Shown: piece by piece, positions 7,740 through 16,586 of the stretch
Layout of the letters: each line of letters begins with the position of its first letter
Numbering within the stretch: the stretch's first letter is position 1
Assembly: GCF_011440275.1 (NCBI RefSeq)
Contig: NZ_JAAOIV010000002.1
Location: 310,001 to 374,000 of the forward strand
DNA length: 64,000 bases
From: Metallococcus carri
GTDB taxonomy: Bacteria > Actinomycetota > Actinomycetes > Actinomycetales > Dermatophilaceae
Reading direction: 5' to 3'
Translations under genes and position numbers: made by a program
The notes under the pieces: model-generated
Told to the model about the DNA's origin: nothing
Seen by the model: only the letters and a program-made list of their open reading frames with translations
Databases searched by the model: none

Positions 7740-8821
7740 GCGCGCTGTCCCCTCCAGGTGGTGACGCCGTCCTTGCTGAAGGTCACCTCGGAGACGGTGA
7801 GCCCGAGCGCGATCAGTTCGTCGGCCACGATATGCCGGCGCTCGAACTCGCAGACGAACACCATGTGTCCGCCGCCACCCGCGCCGGTGACCTTGCCGCC
7901 GAGCGCGCCGGCCTTGGTGGCCCGCTCGACCGCGGCGTCGATCAGCGGAGTGGTGATCCGCGAGGACATCTTCTGCTTCTCCCGCCAGGCCTCACCGAGC
8001 AGCCGCCCGAAGGCGTCCACCTCGCCCTTGACCAGGGCCTGCTTCATCCGCGCGGCGAGTTCCTTCTGGGCGCGCAGCCCTTCGAGCGCCTCGCTCTGCC
8101 CGCCCTCGTAGCGGCTGCGCTGGTCTTCGATGATGTGGTCGCTCACCCGGGTGCGGCCGGTGAAGGCCAGCAGCATGTTGTGCTCAAGCTCGTGCACGGT
8201 CGCGTCGCGCACGCGCAGCGGGTTGACCACGACCTGGTCGGGCTGGAACTCGATGAAGTTGAACCCGCCGAAGGCGGCGGCATACTGATCCTGCGAACCG
8301 CCCGGTATGCCGAGGTCCTCGCGCTCCAGCCGGAAGGCCAGCTCGGCGATCTCGTAGGGCGTGAGGTCGACGCTGCAGTGCTGGGCGACCAGCCCGATGA
8401 CCGAGACCATCACCGCGCTGGAGGATCCGAGGCCGGACCCGGGCGGTGCCTGAGTGTGCAGGAACAGGTCGAACCCGGTGGAGGGCACCGCACCGTCGAT
8501 GCGCCGGATCCGGTCGATCGCCGCCTTGGGCAGGTCGAGCTGGCCGTTGAGTTCGACCGGGCCGTCGATGTCGAAGCCGACCGAGGTGCCGTAGTCCACG
8601 GACTGGACGGTGACGCGACCGTCGGTGCGCGGCCGCAGCGTCGAGAACGCGAACGAGGAGATGGTGCTCGACAGCACCGCGCCGCCTTCGCGCTCCGGGA
8701 AGGGCGCCACATCGGTGCCGCCACCAGCGAAGGAGATCCGCAGCGGCGCGCGGGCACGCAGCACCGGCTTGCGGTGGTCGACGACCGACGGGTCCGCCGC
8801 ACCGTCCAGTGTCGAGGTCAT
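7736..8821 (-). CDS. hddA: D-glycero-alpha-D-manno-heptose-7-phosphate kinase (GHMP family)
   Basis: GHMP kinase of 361 aa. It carries the substrate loop APLRISFAGGGTDVAPFPE, the ATP-binding PPGSGLGSSSAVMVS (residues 127-140) and the C-terminal motif GKVTGAGGGGHMVF. GGGTDV plus linkage to gmhA and gmhB points to the HddA subgroup, which phosphorylates heptose 7-phosphate at C1 on the GDP-heptose route. First gene of the five-gene operon hddA-gmhA-gmhB-DUF3068-epimerase. A GAGGGAGG sequence lies about 11 nt before ATG 8821. Fucokinase-like or other GHMP substrates are less likely given the neighbours. Confidence 0.9.
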   Translation of the reverse strand: MTSTLDGAADPSVVDHRKPVLRARAPLRISFAGGGTDVAPFPEREGGAVLSSTISSFAFSTLRPRTDGRVTVQSVDYGTSVGFDIDGPVELNGQLDLPKAAIDRIRRIDGAVPSTGFDLFLHTQAPPGSGLGSSSAVMVSVIGLVAQHCSVDLTPYEIAELAFRLEREDLGIPGGSQDQYAAAFGGFNFIEFQPDQVVVNPLRVRDATVHELEHNMLLAFTGRTRVSDHIIEDQRSRYEGGQSEALEGLRAQKELAARMKQALVKGEVDAFGRLLGEAWREKQKMSSRITTPLIDAAVERATKAGALGGKVTGAGGGGHMVFVCEFERRHIVADELIALGLTVSEVTFSKDGVTTWRGQRA

Positions 8822-8904
8822 CGGGCGGCTAACCTCCCTCGGGTCGGGCCGGGCGCTGGCCGCGGCAGGTGGCGTGAGCAGCGTATGTGGTGAGGAGGCG
8901 ACGG

Positions 8905-10035
8905 GTGCGGCGATTCCCCTGGATCGATGGCTTGCGTGGTCTGGCCGCGCTGCTCGTGCTGCTCTCCCATGTCGCCTTCTGGACCGGCGCGTCCGCGATC
9001 GACGTCTCCGGCGGGTTGCTCGCGCGCGGTGACAGCGGCGTCGCGGTGTTCTTCGCGATCTCGGCCTTCTTGTTGCTGCGGCCGTGGCTGACCGGTCCGG
9101 TCGACCTGCACCGGTATGCCGTCCACCGCGCCGCCCGCATCCTGCCCGCGTATGCCGTCGCGCTGGTGACGGTGCTCGCCGTCGCGGCCACCGGGGCGAC
9201 GCCCGAGGGCGGCCTCGGCGGTGTCGGGCGGGTGCTGTCCAATCTGCTGCTGGTGCAGGGTTACACCGGCCAGACCTATCAGGCCTTCACCCAGACCTGG
9301 AGCATCACCACCGAGGTCACCTTCTACCTGCTGCTGCCCGTGCTCGGACCGGCCCTGCGGCGGCTGTGCGATCGGGCGCCGCGCGCTGTGCTGCCGACGC
9401 TGGCGGCCGTCGCGCTGCTCGGGCTGGTCGTCCAGGCTGGCGCCGCCGCGTGGAGCCGGCAGGACCCGGCGGGTCATGCCGGTGCGCTCGCCACGAGCGC
9501 GCTCGGGCACGCCGCGTGGTTTGCCGTGGGCGCCGCGCTCGCGGTGCTGCAGGCTCGCCCCGATGTGGCGCTGCGCCCGGCTCGGTGGACGCCGGGGGTG
9601 GTCGTCGGGGTCGCCGCGATCGTCTACCTGGTCGCCTCCACTCCCCTGGCCGGCCCGGCCGACCTGCGGTTGCCGACCGTGCCCCAGGCCGTCACCAAGG
9701 AACTGCTGTATGCCGTCTTCGCCGGGCTGCTCGTCTTCGCCGCCTCGGCCTCGCCCCGCACCCGCGGGGAACGTGAGCTCGCGTCGTGGCCGGGCCTGGG
9801 CTTCGCCGGGGATCTGTCCTATGCGGTGTTTCTCTGGCATGTGCTGGTGCTGCAGGTGCTCTACCTGTTCACCGGGAGGCAGTTGTTCACCGGCGGCTTC
9901 GGCTGGATGCTCTTCGCCGTGGTGACGGTGACCGTGGTCATCGCCCAGGCGTCGGCGCAGTTGCTGGAGCTGCCGGTGCTGCGCCGGGCGCGTCGGTCCG
10001 ATCCAGCAGCTCGGACGCCAGTGCGCACAGGGTGA
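8905..10035 (+). CDS. Acyltransferase 3 family membrane protein
   Basis: 376-aa integral membrane acyltransferase (OafA/YrhL type) with about ten hydrophobic segments. The N-terminal signature WIDGLRGLAALLVLLSHVAF includes the conserved His; FFAISAFLLLRPW and TWSITTEVTFYLLLPVL follow in family order. It has no SGNH tail, unlike the other three acyltransferases in the window. GTG 8905 was chosen because a perfect AGGAGG (8893-8898) precedes it by 6 nt; in-frame GTGs at 8887 and 8890 lie before that site. It is divergent from hddA, and its 3' end overlaps the convergent DUF3367 gene by 98 nt. It likely acylates a surface sugar. Confidence 0.88.
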   Translation: MRRFPWIDGLRGLAALLVLLSHVAFWTGASAIDVSGGLLARGDSGVAVFFAISAFLLLRPWLTGPVDLHRYAVHRAARILPAYAVALVTVLAVAATGATPEGGLGGVGRVLSNLLLVQGYTGQTYQAFTQTWSITTEVTFYLLLPVLGPALRRLCDRAPRAVLPTLAAVALLGLVVQAGAAAWSRQDPAGHAGALATSALGHAAWFAVGAALAVLQARPDVALRPARWTPGVVVGVAAIVYLVASTPLAGPADLRLPTVPQAVTKELLYAVFAGLLVFAASASPRTRGERELASWPGLGFAGDLSYAVFLWHVLVLQVLYLFTGRQLFTGGFGWMLFAVVTVTVVIAQASAQLLELPVLRRARRSDPAARTPVRTG

Positions 10036-13000
10036 GCGTGCCGAGCACCTGACCGAGTGCGGCGCCAGCGGACCGAGCATCCACCACGCCGAGGGTCGCC
10101 AGGGCCACCCCGGCCAGCACCAACGCGGCGGCGCCGGCGGGCACCCGCCACCGGCGCGGAATGAGCGCCACCAGAACGCCGATCAGCAGCCCGATCGGGC
10201 CGGCCGCCAGGCCGCCGACGAGCACGGCGAGCAGCCCACCGGCCATCCGCCGCCGGGAGGCTGGCCGGCCGGATCGCGCACCGGCCGCTGTCAGCGCGGC
10301 CGGCTGGACCGGCAGCCCCGGCGCGCGCGGCGCCCGCCCGAAGCCACCGACGATCGCAGCGGCCAGCAACAGCAGCACGAGCGCGGCACCGGTCAGCAAG
10401 CCGAGCAGATGCGCGCTCTGCGGGGTGAACCGCTCGCGCACCGGCCCAGCGCTCGCGTAGGCCTGCCGCCATCCGTCGACCACCTCCGCGGGTGCCGAGG
10501 GCCCGGCCGACCAGCCCGGATTGGCCGCGTGCGTCGTGGTGACCAGGGAGCCGCCCGTCGTCGCCGCCGGTGCCGGTCCCAACACGGCGTAATCGGGCAC
10601 GAATCCCCCGGCGCCGCTGATCGCCAGCACGGTGGTGCCCGCAGCCACCCGCACCCGCCCGCACGGCACGGCACGCACCAGCGACCCGGGAACTGCCGGG
10701 TCCTCGAGGCGCAGCGGGACCGAGCGATCACCGATCCGCACGGCGCCGACGCCGCACCCGGTCGCTCCCGGCCGGGCGGGCGCCCGCAACCACACCGCGA
10801 CCGCCGGGCTGTCCGCCGCGCCGAAGGTCACCTGCCGCTTGATGACCGTGCCGTCCTCCCCCGTTGGCCGGCCCGCGGTCGTGCGCATGTCGCGCTGCAG
10901 CAGCAGCGTGCGGTCGGGATTCACCCGCCGAGGTATGGCGATCACCGAGCCCCAGCGCACGGCCGAGGACGACACCTCGGCCAGTCCGAGCACCGGGTCA
11001 GTGGCGCCGGCCGGTGCGCTCAGCGTCACCGTGACGCTGCGGGTGGGCTGGGTGGTCCGCACGGTGGTGGCACGGTCGGCCGGCACGGTGAAGCGCTCCC
11101 GGTCGGTCGTCACCACCACCGAGGTGCCGACCGGCAACCGCGGCGCCGGCACGATGCGCAGCGCGCCGACGTCGCGAGCCGCGGTCAGCGTGAGGCGCAG
11201 CCGCGCCGTCGATTCGTGACCACCGGTCAGCCAGGCGGTCGATGGGTCGCCGTCGATCGCGGACCAGGCCGACGCGAGCGGCCCGGCATACGCCCGGGCG
11301 AAGGGATCGGCACCATCGGAGCTGACGCTCACGGCCTGGAGGTGCTGCAGCACCCGGTGCGGGCGTTGACCCGCAGGCATCGCGGGCAGCAGATCGCGGG
11401 CACCGGCCTTGGTCGGTGAGCTGTCGGTGGCGAGCAGGGTGGGGCTGTAGGCATCGACGGTGGGCACGCCGTTGTTGTAGGCGCGCCAGCGCAGCGAGTC
11501 GGTGACGACATTGGCGGCGGTGCGCACGTCGCCGAGCAGCGCGGTGGGGGTGCCCGCGGACATCACGCCGGTCGCGAGCGCGGCGAAGATCGCTTCTGGT
11601 CCTCCGTCGACCACGGTGAACCGGTCCGATCGAGTGGGTGGCGCCGGCACGGTGACCTGCCAGAGCGTCAGCGCACCGTCGGCACCCACCCGGCGCCAGC
11701 CTGGTGAGCTTGCCAGGGTGCGTTCGACCGCCTGCCACGCGCCGGCGCCGGCCGAGGCGGCGAGGTCGTGCCGCACCACGACGCGACGAATGCCCATCCG
11801 GGCCAGTCCGCTCGCCAGCGCAGGCTGCGGCTGACCGGTGGCGGCGAGCTCGTCGGCGGCGTCGAGCAGCCGGGTCGCGGCGGGCGGGCCGAGCGGTGCC
11901 GAGGCGCGCACCACGACGGGCGAGGTCGCGGCCGCGGACAACGGTTCGTCGGTGGTGCGGCCCCAGGTGTAGGTGGCCGTGCGCGAGGTGGGCAGCAACA
12001 GGGTCGAGCCGCCGTCCGCCGCCGCCAGCGCATCCATCCGAGCGGCGGTACGGGAGATCTCCGCCGGCAGCCGGGGATAGGCGCCCGCGTCGCCGACCCG
12101 CCCCTGCCACAACGGCGTCGCGGCCGCGAGCACCAGCAGCGCCACCAGTCCGGCCGACCACCGCACCCGTGGTCGCGGTGCGCGCGCGAGCCGGTGCGCC
12201 ATCACCGCCAGGCCGAGGCAGAGAGGCAACCGGATCAGCGGGTCGAATTTGTGCACATTGCGCAACGCGGCGAGCGGGCCGTCCAGCAGGGCACGCACCG
12301 GCCCAGCGACCGGCGACCCGGCGAACCCCGGGTGGCCGAGCACCATCGCCAGCGTCCCGGCCACCACGCAGACCAGCGCCCAGGTGCGCACGCGCGCAGG
12401 CAGCCGGCATACGCCCAGGACCCCGACGGCCGCGAGCGCGCAGGTCGCCAGGATCGAGGTCAGCGACTGAGCGGCGACCCAGCCGCCCTGCCAGACCGGG
12501 TGACCCTGGCTGTCCAGGATGTAGGCGACCCAGTCGTTCGCGCCCCGCAGGGTGTTGGGCACCGAGGTGACCGCGGTGGTGATCGAGGAGGTCTCGATGT
12601 AGTCCAGGAAGGGATAGGCGAAGCCGCCCAGCACCAGCAGCGGTGCCAGCCACCACACCGCGCCCGCGAGCACGGCCGCACCCCAGGGAATCAGTCGTCG
12701 CCGGCCGACCGGGTCGAGCAGCAATAGCCCGAAGGGCAGGAGTTGTATGACGGCCGACGCCGTCGCGTTGACACCCCCGGTCGCGGTGGCCAACAGACCG
12801 CACACCGCAAGCGCACCGGCCAGCCGGCGTCCCCGCAGCGCCGGGTCGAGCAGCCGGTGGGCGGCCACGACGGCCCAGGGCGCGACGGCATACGGCCAGG
12901 CTTCGACCGAGTTGGCCGCGAGCAGGGTGAGCACGCGCGGGCCGAAGGCATAGGCGGCGCCCGCGAGCACTGCCGCCCGCGGGCCGCCGAGGCCCAGCCG

Positions 13001-13324
13001 CCGCACCAGGGTGACGGTGCCGGTGAAGGCGACCAGCACGAGCAGCGTCCACCAGGCGCGCTGGATCACCCAGGCGGGCAGGCCGACCGAGGAGCCGGCA
13101 CCGAAGAAGGGGCCCATCGGGAACAAATAGCCATAGGCCTGGTTCTGCAGTTCACCCAGGCCGGAGTGGGCATTCCAGGCCCGCAGGGCGCGCCCGAGAT
13201 AACGCCACGGCGAGATGACCAGGTCGACCTTGGTGTCCGGCTCGGTGCGGCCCGGCTGGATCAGCCAGGGCACGAGCGCGACGACGATCGCGCTCAGCCA
13301 CAGCACCGGCGAGCGCCGGGTCAT
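9938..13324 (-). CDS. DUF3367/AftD-like GT-C membrane glycosyltransferase
   Basis: 1128 aa. The N-terminal half has about ten to twelve hydrophobic segments, starting with LWLSAIVVALVPWLIQP. The exported C-terminal half carries a discoidin-like stretch (AIDGDPSTAWLTGG, about residue 690), and further hydrophobic segments near the end (LLGLLTGAALVLLLLAAA and others) close the protein. This layout matches the DUF3367/alpha-(1->3)-arabinofuranosyltransferase group, which uses polyprenyl-phosphate sugars outside the membrane. The donor here need not be arabinose. ATG 13324 overlaps the upstream methyltransferase stop (ATGA). It is shorter than the 1371-aa relative at 20220-24335. Confidence 0.8.
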   Translation of the reverse strand: MTRRSPVLWLSAIVVALVPWLIQPGRTEPDTKVDLVISPWRYLGRALRAWNAHSGLGELQNQAYGYLFPMGPFFGAGSSVGLPAWVIQRAWWTLLVLVAFTGTVTLVRRLGLGGPRAAVLAGAAYAFGPRVLTLLAANSVEAWPYAVAPWAVVAAHRLLDPALRGRRLAGALAVCGLLATATGGVNATASAVIQLLPFGLLLLDPVGRRRLIPWGAAVLAGAVWWLAPLLVLGGFAYPFLDYIETSSITTAVTSVPNTLRGANDWVAYILDSQGHPVWQGGWVAAQSLTSILATCALAAVGVLGVCRLPARVRTWALVCVVAGTLAMVLGHPGFAGSPVAGPVRALLDGPLAALRNVHKFDPLIRLPLCLGLAVMAHRLARAPRPRVRWSAGLVALLVLAAATPLWQGRVGDAGAYPRLPAEISRTAARMDALAAADGGSTLLLPTSRTATYTWGRTTDEPLSAAATSPVVVRASAPLGPPAATRLLDAADELAATGQPQPALASGLARMGIRRVVVRHDLAASAGAGAWQAVERTLASSPGWRRVGADGALTLWQVTVPAPPTRSDRFTVVDGGPEAIFAALATGVMSAGTPTALLGDVRTAANVVTDSLRWRAYNNGVPTVDAYSPTLLATDSSPTKAGARDLLPAMPAGQRPHRVLQHLQAVSVSSDGADPFARAYAGPLASAWSAIDGDPSTAWLTGGHESTARLRLTLTAARDVGALRIVPAPRLPVGTSVVVTTDRERFTVPADRATTVRTTQPTRSVTVTLSAPAGATDPVLGLAEVSSSAVRWGSVIAIPRRVNPDRTLLLQRDMRTTAGRPTGEDGTVIKRQVTFGAADSPAVAVWLRAPARPGATGCGVGAVRIGDRSVPLRLEDPAVPGSLVRAVPCGRVRVAAGTTVLAISGAGGFVPDYAVLGPAPAATTGGSLVTTTHAANPGWSAGPSAPAEVVDGWRQAYASAGPVRERFTPQSAHLLGLLTGAALVLLLLAAAIVGGFGRAPRAPGLPVQPAALTAAGARSGRPASRRRMAGGLLAVLVGGLAAGPIGLLIGVLVALIPRRWRVPAGAAALVLAGVALATLGVVDARSAGAALGQVLGTLTLCALASELLDRTDAPGAAPAAPATAPTPGR

Positions 13325-14031
13325 CGCTTGCGCAGGATCAGCAGCAGATTCCAGGTCACGAGTTCGCGCAGCACCGGCACGCGCAGCACGGCCTGGGCGG
13401 CGTCGGGCAGATAACGCGGGCGCGCGGCGAGCACCTCCACCCGCGGACTCGAGTGGGCCCACCGCAGACCCTGGGCGACGCTCACCCGGAACAGTGTGTC
13501 GTCCACCCGGTTCTTGGGTGGGCGACCGTGGCGGCGTTCGTAGCGCCGGGCGGCGCGATCGCCGCCGAGCCAGTGCCAGGGGGAGGTCTCGTGGCCGCCC
13601 CAGGGTGACAGCCAGTTGGTGTAGGACAGGAACACCAGTCCGCCGGGCCGGACCACGCGCACCATCTCGTCGGCGACGGCCTCGGGCTCGGGCACGTGCT
13701 CCCACAGGTTGGAACTGAACACCAGGTCCACGCTGTCGTCGCCGAACGGCAGCGCCGCCGCTGTCGCCACGACCCCGCCGTCGTGCACCGATGCCACCGA
13801 GGGGTCGTGGTCGACCGGCACGTAGCGCGCTCCCGCTGCCCGAAAGGCGCGGGCGAATTCCGCCGGGCCAGCGCCCACGTCGAGCATGAGCTGGCCGGCC
13901 AGGTCGGCGTGCTCGTCGAGCAGCTCGACCGAATCGCGGGCGAGCGCACCGTAGAAGACCGGCGGGTCGGTCTGCTCCTGCAGGAAGGCTCGGAACAAGC
14001 GCACCGAGCGCGCGAGACCGCGGTCGCTCAT
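13321..14031 (-). CDS. Class I SAM-dependent methyltransferase
   Basis: 236 aa. Motif I LMLDVGAGPAEFARAF, then PVDHDP, VDLVFSSNLWEHVPEPEAVA and RVVRPGGLVFLSYTNW, which is the Methyltransf_11 order. The segment SPWGGHETSPWHWLGG followed by RYERRHGRPPKNRV resembles methyltransferases found in polysaccharide loci. ATG 14031 lies in the ATGA overlap with the upstream zinc-motif methyltransferase, and its end overlaps the DUF3367 gene, so all three are coupled. It probably methylates a sugar or lipid-linked intermediate; the acceptor is unknown. Confidence 0.85.
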   Translation of the reverse strand: MSDRGLARSVRLFRAFLQEQTDPPVFYGALARDSVELLDEHADLAGQLMLDVGAGPAEFARAFRAAGARYVPVDHDPSVASVHDGGVVATAAALPFGDDSVDLVFSSNLWEHVPEPEAVADEMVRVVRPGGLVFLSYTNWLSPWGGHETSPWHWLGGDRAARRYERRHGRPPKNRVDDTLFRVSVAQGLRWAHSSPRVEVLAARPRYLPDAAQAVLRVPVLRELVTWNLLLILRKR

Positions 14032-14879
14032 CGGGGCCGCTCCGCCACCAGGTGCAGGGTGGGCCGCAGCCGGGGCCGGGCCAGTCGCGCGCCCAGCACG
14101 ACCGGGGCGGACGCCAGGCCGGCGCCGAGCACCGCCCGGGAGCTCAGCACGCCGCGCGGCCGGTCTCGCGGCGACAGCCGGCGGGCGACGCTCGCCGCAT
14201 CGGTGACCAGGCTGTCCAGCACCGGCCGCAGCACCCGCACCCGGATCAGCCCGGCGTCCTCGGCGGCCCGCGCCAACGACGCCGCGGTGAAGAAGCGCAC
14301 ATGCGTCGGGTCCTCGAGCATCCACCAGCCGTCGCGATACAGCTGTATGCCGTCGCTGTCGCCGGCCGGGGTGAGGAACTGCACCATCCCGCCGGGCGCG
14401 AGCAGGTCGCGCGCCACCCGCATGGTGCGCACCGGGTCCGCCACATGCTCGAGCACGTGGATGCCGTAGACCAGGTCGGCGTCCACGCCGGCGGGGTCGA
14501 GCGACTCCACCGGTCCTTCGTGCAGGGTGCCCTCGCGGCGGACCTTCTCGTCCACCCCGATCTGCAGCTGGTCGGGGTCGGCACCGGCCACGGTGGCGCC
14601 CCCGTCGAGAAACCGGCGCAGCATCGACCCACTGCCGTAACCGATCTCGAAGACCGACCGCGGCTCGGCATACCGCCGCATCGCGCGATAGGTGAGGTCC
14701 AGGCGGATCCGGTCCAGCGTCGGCTCCCCGCCATACGCCAGATCGCGGTGCCGGGCAGGAGCGCGCGTCAGGTCGCGGGCCAGGTGACCACACGCGGTGC
14801 AGCGGTCCAGCGTGCACCCCGGAGCGAGCCGAAGATCGGCGACCGGACCACCGCAGATCTCGCAGTCAAGGGACTTCAC
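14028..14879 (-). CDS. Zinc-motif SAM-dependent methyltransferase
   Basis: 283 aa. The N-terminal 35 residues carry CEICGG and CTACGH, a four-cysteine zinc-type motif. A Rossmann methyltransferase follows (SVFEIGYGSGSMLRRFLDGG; YGIHVLEHVADPVRTM; LLAPGGMVQFLTP). Zinc motif plus methyltransferase recalls sugar C-methyltransferases, but those are near 400 aa, so the C-terminal domain is absent here. GTG 14879 is chosen because GGAGGT (14890-14895) lies 10 nt upstream. First gene of the operon leading to the DUF3367 gene, divergent from the GT4 gene through a shared promoter. Confidence 0.82.
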   Translation of the reverse strand: MKSLDCEICGGPVADLRLAPGCTLDRCTACGHLARDLTRAPARHRDLAYGGEPTLDRIRLDLTYRAMRRYAEPRSVFEIGYGSGSMLRRFLDGGATVAGADPDQLQIGVDEKVRREGTLHEGPVESLDPAGVDADLVYGIHVLEHVADPVRTMRVARDLLAPGGMVQFLTPAGDSDGIQLYRDGWWMLEDPTHVRFFTAASLARAAEDAGLIRVRVLRPVLDSLVTDAASVARRLSPRDRPRGVLSSRAVLGAGLASAPVVLGARLARPRLRPTLHLVAERPR

Positions 14880-14910
14880 GCGTTTTGCTACCTCCGAGTA
14901 GGTCGGGCGA

Positions 14911-14917
14911 TACTCTA
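14911..14917. promoter_or_regulatory. Overlapping divergent -10 elements
   Basis: The 7-nt TACTCTA reads as -10 TACTCT on the plus strand (14911-14916) and -10 TAGAGT on the minus strand (14912-14917). Each lies at a sensible distance from a Shine-Dalgarno site and start codon: AAAGGGAG then GTG 14966 to the right, GGAGGT then GTG 14879 to the left. One symmetric element could therefore drive both genes. Confidence 0.55.
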
Positions 14918-14965
14918 GTCGGCGGACGCTTCCCCGCGCGGGACCATCGATCAAAGGGAGACTTC

Positions 14966-16252
14966 GTGAGGTCAGCGCACGGACGAAGGCTCGCGCCGGC
15001 GCAGGGGTCCCGGGATCCGCTGCGGATCCTCTACCTCTCCTGGCGCGACCGCGAGCACCCCGAGGCGGGCGGCTCGGAGACCTTTGTCGAACGGACCGCC
15101 GAGGTGATGACCTCCTTCGGCGATGCCGTCACGCTGTTCACCGCCCGGTTCAAGGGCGCCGACCGGCAGGCCCGGCACGGCGATGTCACCGTCCTGCGCC
15201 GCGGCAACCGGTTCACCACCTATCTCGCCGGGCTGCTGCACCTGGCCACCCACCGCGGCGACTACGACGTGGTGATCGACGTGCAAAACGGCGTGCCCTT
15301 CTGGACCCCGCTCGTCGCCGGCCGGGTGCCGGTCGTCAACGTGGTCCACCACGTGCACAAGGACCAGTGGGCGGTCATCTTCGGTGAGCGCATCGCCCGC
15401 TTCGGCTGGTTCCTGGAGTCCAAGGTCGCCCCCCGCGTCTACCGCGGCAGCCGATATGTCACGGTGTCGCAGGCCACCCGCGAGGACCTGATCGGCCTCG
15501 GTGTCCGGGCCAAGGACATCGACCTGGTCTACTCCGGCAACGACCTGCCGCAGGACTATCTGTCGTATGGCGATGTGCCCCGCACCGACGTCCCCAGCCT
15601 GGTGGTGTTGTGCCGGCTGGTGCCGCACAAGCAGGTCGAGATCGCCATCGACGTGGTCGCCCAGTTGCGCGAGGAATTCCCCGACCTGCGTCTGGACGTC
15701 GTCGGCTCCGGCTACTGGCAGGAGGAGCTGGTGCGACACGCCCAGCGGCGCGCGGTGAGCGACGCGGTCACCTTCCACGGCTTCGTCGACGAGCCGACCA
15801 AGCACCGGCTGCTCGCGCAGTCCTGGCTCTCACTGATGCCCTCGCACAAGGAGGGCTGGGGTCTGACCATCGTCGAGGCCGGGCTGCACGCCACCCCGAC
15901 CATCGCCTTCGCGCATGCCGGTGGCCCGAGCGAGTCGATCCAGCACGGCCGCACCGGGCTGCTCGCCCACGACCGGCACGACATGGCCGAACAGGTGCGG
16001 GTGCTGCTGCGCCACCACAGCCTGCGCGAGGAACTCGGCGCGGGTGCTCGCCGGCATGCCCTGAGCTTCGACTGGGCTGCCACCGGCGCGCGCCTGCACG
16101 AGGTGGTGCGCAATGTCGCCGGGCGCGGGCCGCGGCCGGTTTCCCCCGCCGCGCTCTCCTCCCACCGCCGCCGGGTGCACGACCTGCTGGCCGAGCACCT
16201 CGCCCGTCGGGCCGCCGCACGCGCCGACGAGCCGCAGGACATCGCGGTCTGA
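14966..16252 (+). CDS. Glycosyltransferase family 4
   Basis: 428-aa GT-B glycosyltransferase. The N-terminal acceptor domain starts with RILYLSWRDREHPEAGGSE. The C-terminal donor domain holds VVLCRLVPHKQVEIAIDVV and the EX7E motif in EGWGLTIVE (about residues 294-302), followed by GGPSESI and GRTGLL. It retains configuration and uses a nucleotide sugar at the cytoplasmic membrane face. GTG 14966 has AAAGGGAG 6 nt upstream. The C-terminal 50 residues (Arg/Ala-rich) extend past the usual fold. It is transcribed alone and ends at a strong hairpin. Sugar specificity is unknown. Confidence 0.9.
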   Translation: MRSAHGRRLAPAQGSRDPLRILYLSWRDREHPEAGGSETFVERTAEVMTSFGDAVTLFTARFKGADRQARHGDVTVLRRGNRFTTYLAGLLHLATHRGDYDVVIDVQNGVPFWTPLVAGRVPVVNVVHHVHKDQWAVIFGERIARFGWFLESKVAPRVYRGSRYVTVSQATREDLIGLGVRAKDIDLVYSGNDLPQDYLSYGDVPRTDVPSLVVLCRLVPHKQVEIAIDVVAQLREEFPDLRLDVVGSGYWQEELVRHAQRRAVSDAVTFHGFVDEPTKHRLLAQSWLSLMPSHKEGWGLTIVEAGLHATPTIAFAHAGGPSESIQHGRTGLLAHDRHDMAEQVRVLLRHHSLREELGAGARRHALSFDWAATGARLHEVVRNVAGRGPRPVSPAALSSHRRRVHDLLAEHLARRAAARADEPQDIAV

Positions 16253-16277
16253 CGCGAGCCGCACCGCCCTCAACGAC

Positions 16278-16322
16278 AGACGGCGGCCCGGACCCCTCCC
16301 TGAGAGGTCCGGGCCGCCGTCT
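16278..16322. terminator. Strong bidirectional hairpin terminator
   Basis: A 17-18 bp stem (AGACGGCGGCCCGGACC paired with AGGTCCGGGCCGCCGTCT) with a loop of about 10 nt. It sits between the convergent GT4 gene (stop 16252) and the 53-aa membrane-protein gene (stop 16336), so it can end transcription from both sides. Confidence 0.85.
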
Positions 16323-16335
16323 CGGCGGTCAGCTG

Positions 16336-16497
16336 CTACTGGTCGTAGCTGATCTGTGCCTTGTAGGTCTGGGGCTGGGTGATGGCGCCCTGCTGCGCGA
16401 TCAGACCGAAGATCGCGAAGAGGGCAAGCAGCGCACCGATGATGCCCGCGCCCACGTTGTAGGCGGTCTTCTTGCCGGCCTGGTTTTCAGTCGTCAT
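16336..16497 (-). CDS. Small single-span membrane protein (53 aa)
   Basis: A 53-aa protein with a hydrophilic start (MTTENQAGKKTAYN), one hydrophobic segment of about 22 residues (GAGIIGALLALFAIFGLIAQ) and a polar tail ending QISYDQ. It may belong to the DUF2613-like group of small actinobacterial membrane proteins, but I cannot confirm this by eye. ATG 16497 is preceded by GATAGGTGAGGCG, which provides a GAGG site. It stands 89 nt downstream of the multispan protein at 16587-18320, on the same strand, and ends at the shared terminator. Its function is unknown. Confidence 0.65.
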   Translation of the reverse strand: MTTENQAGKKTAYNVGAGIIGALLALFAIFGLIAQQGAITQPQTYKAQISYDQ

Positions 16498-16586
16498 CGC
16501 CTCACCTATCGTGCGGGGCCTCGCGGGTCGAAGCCACGTACTTGCTGATTGCCCAACGGTAGCAAACTCGTCGGTAGCACGCTGGG

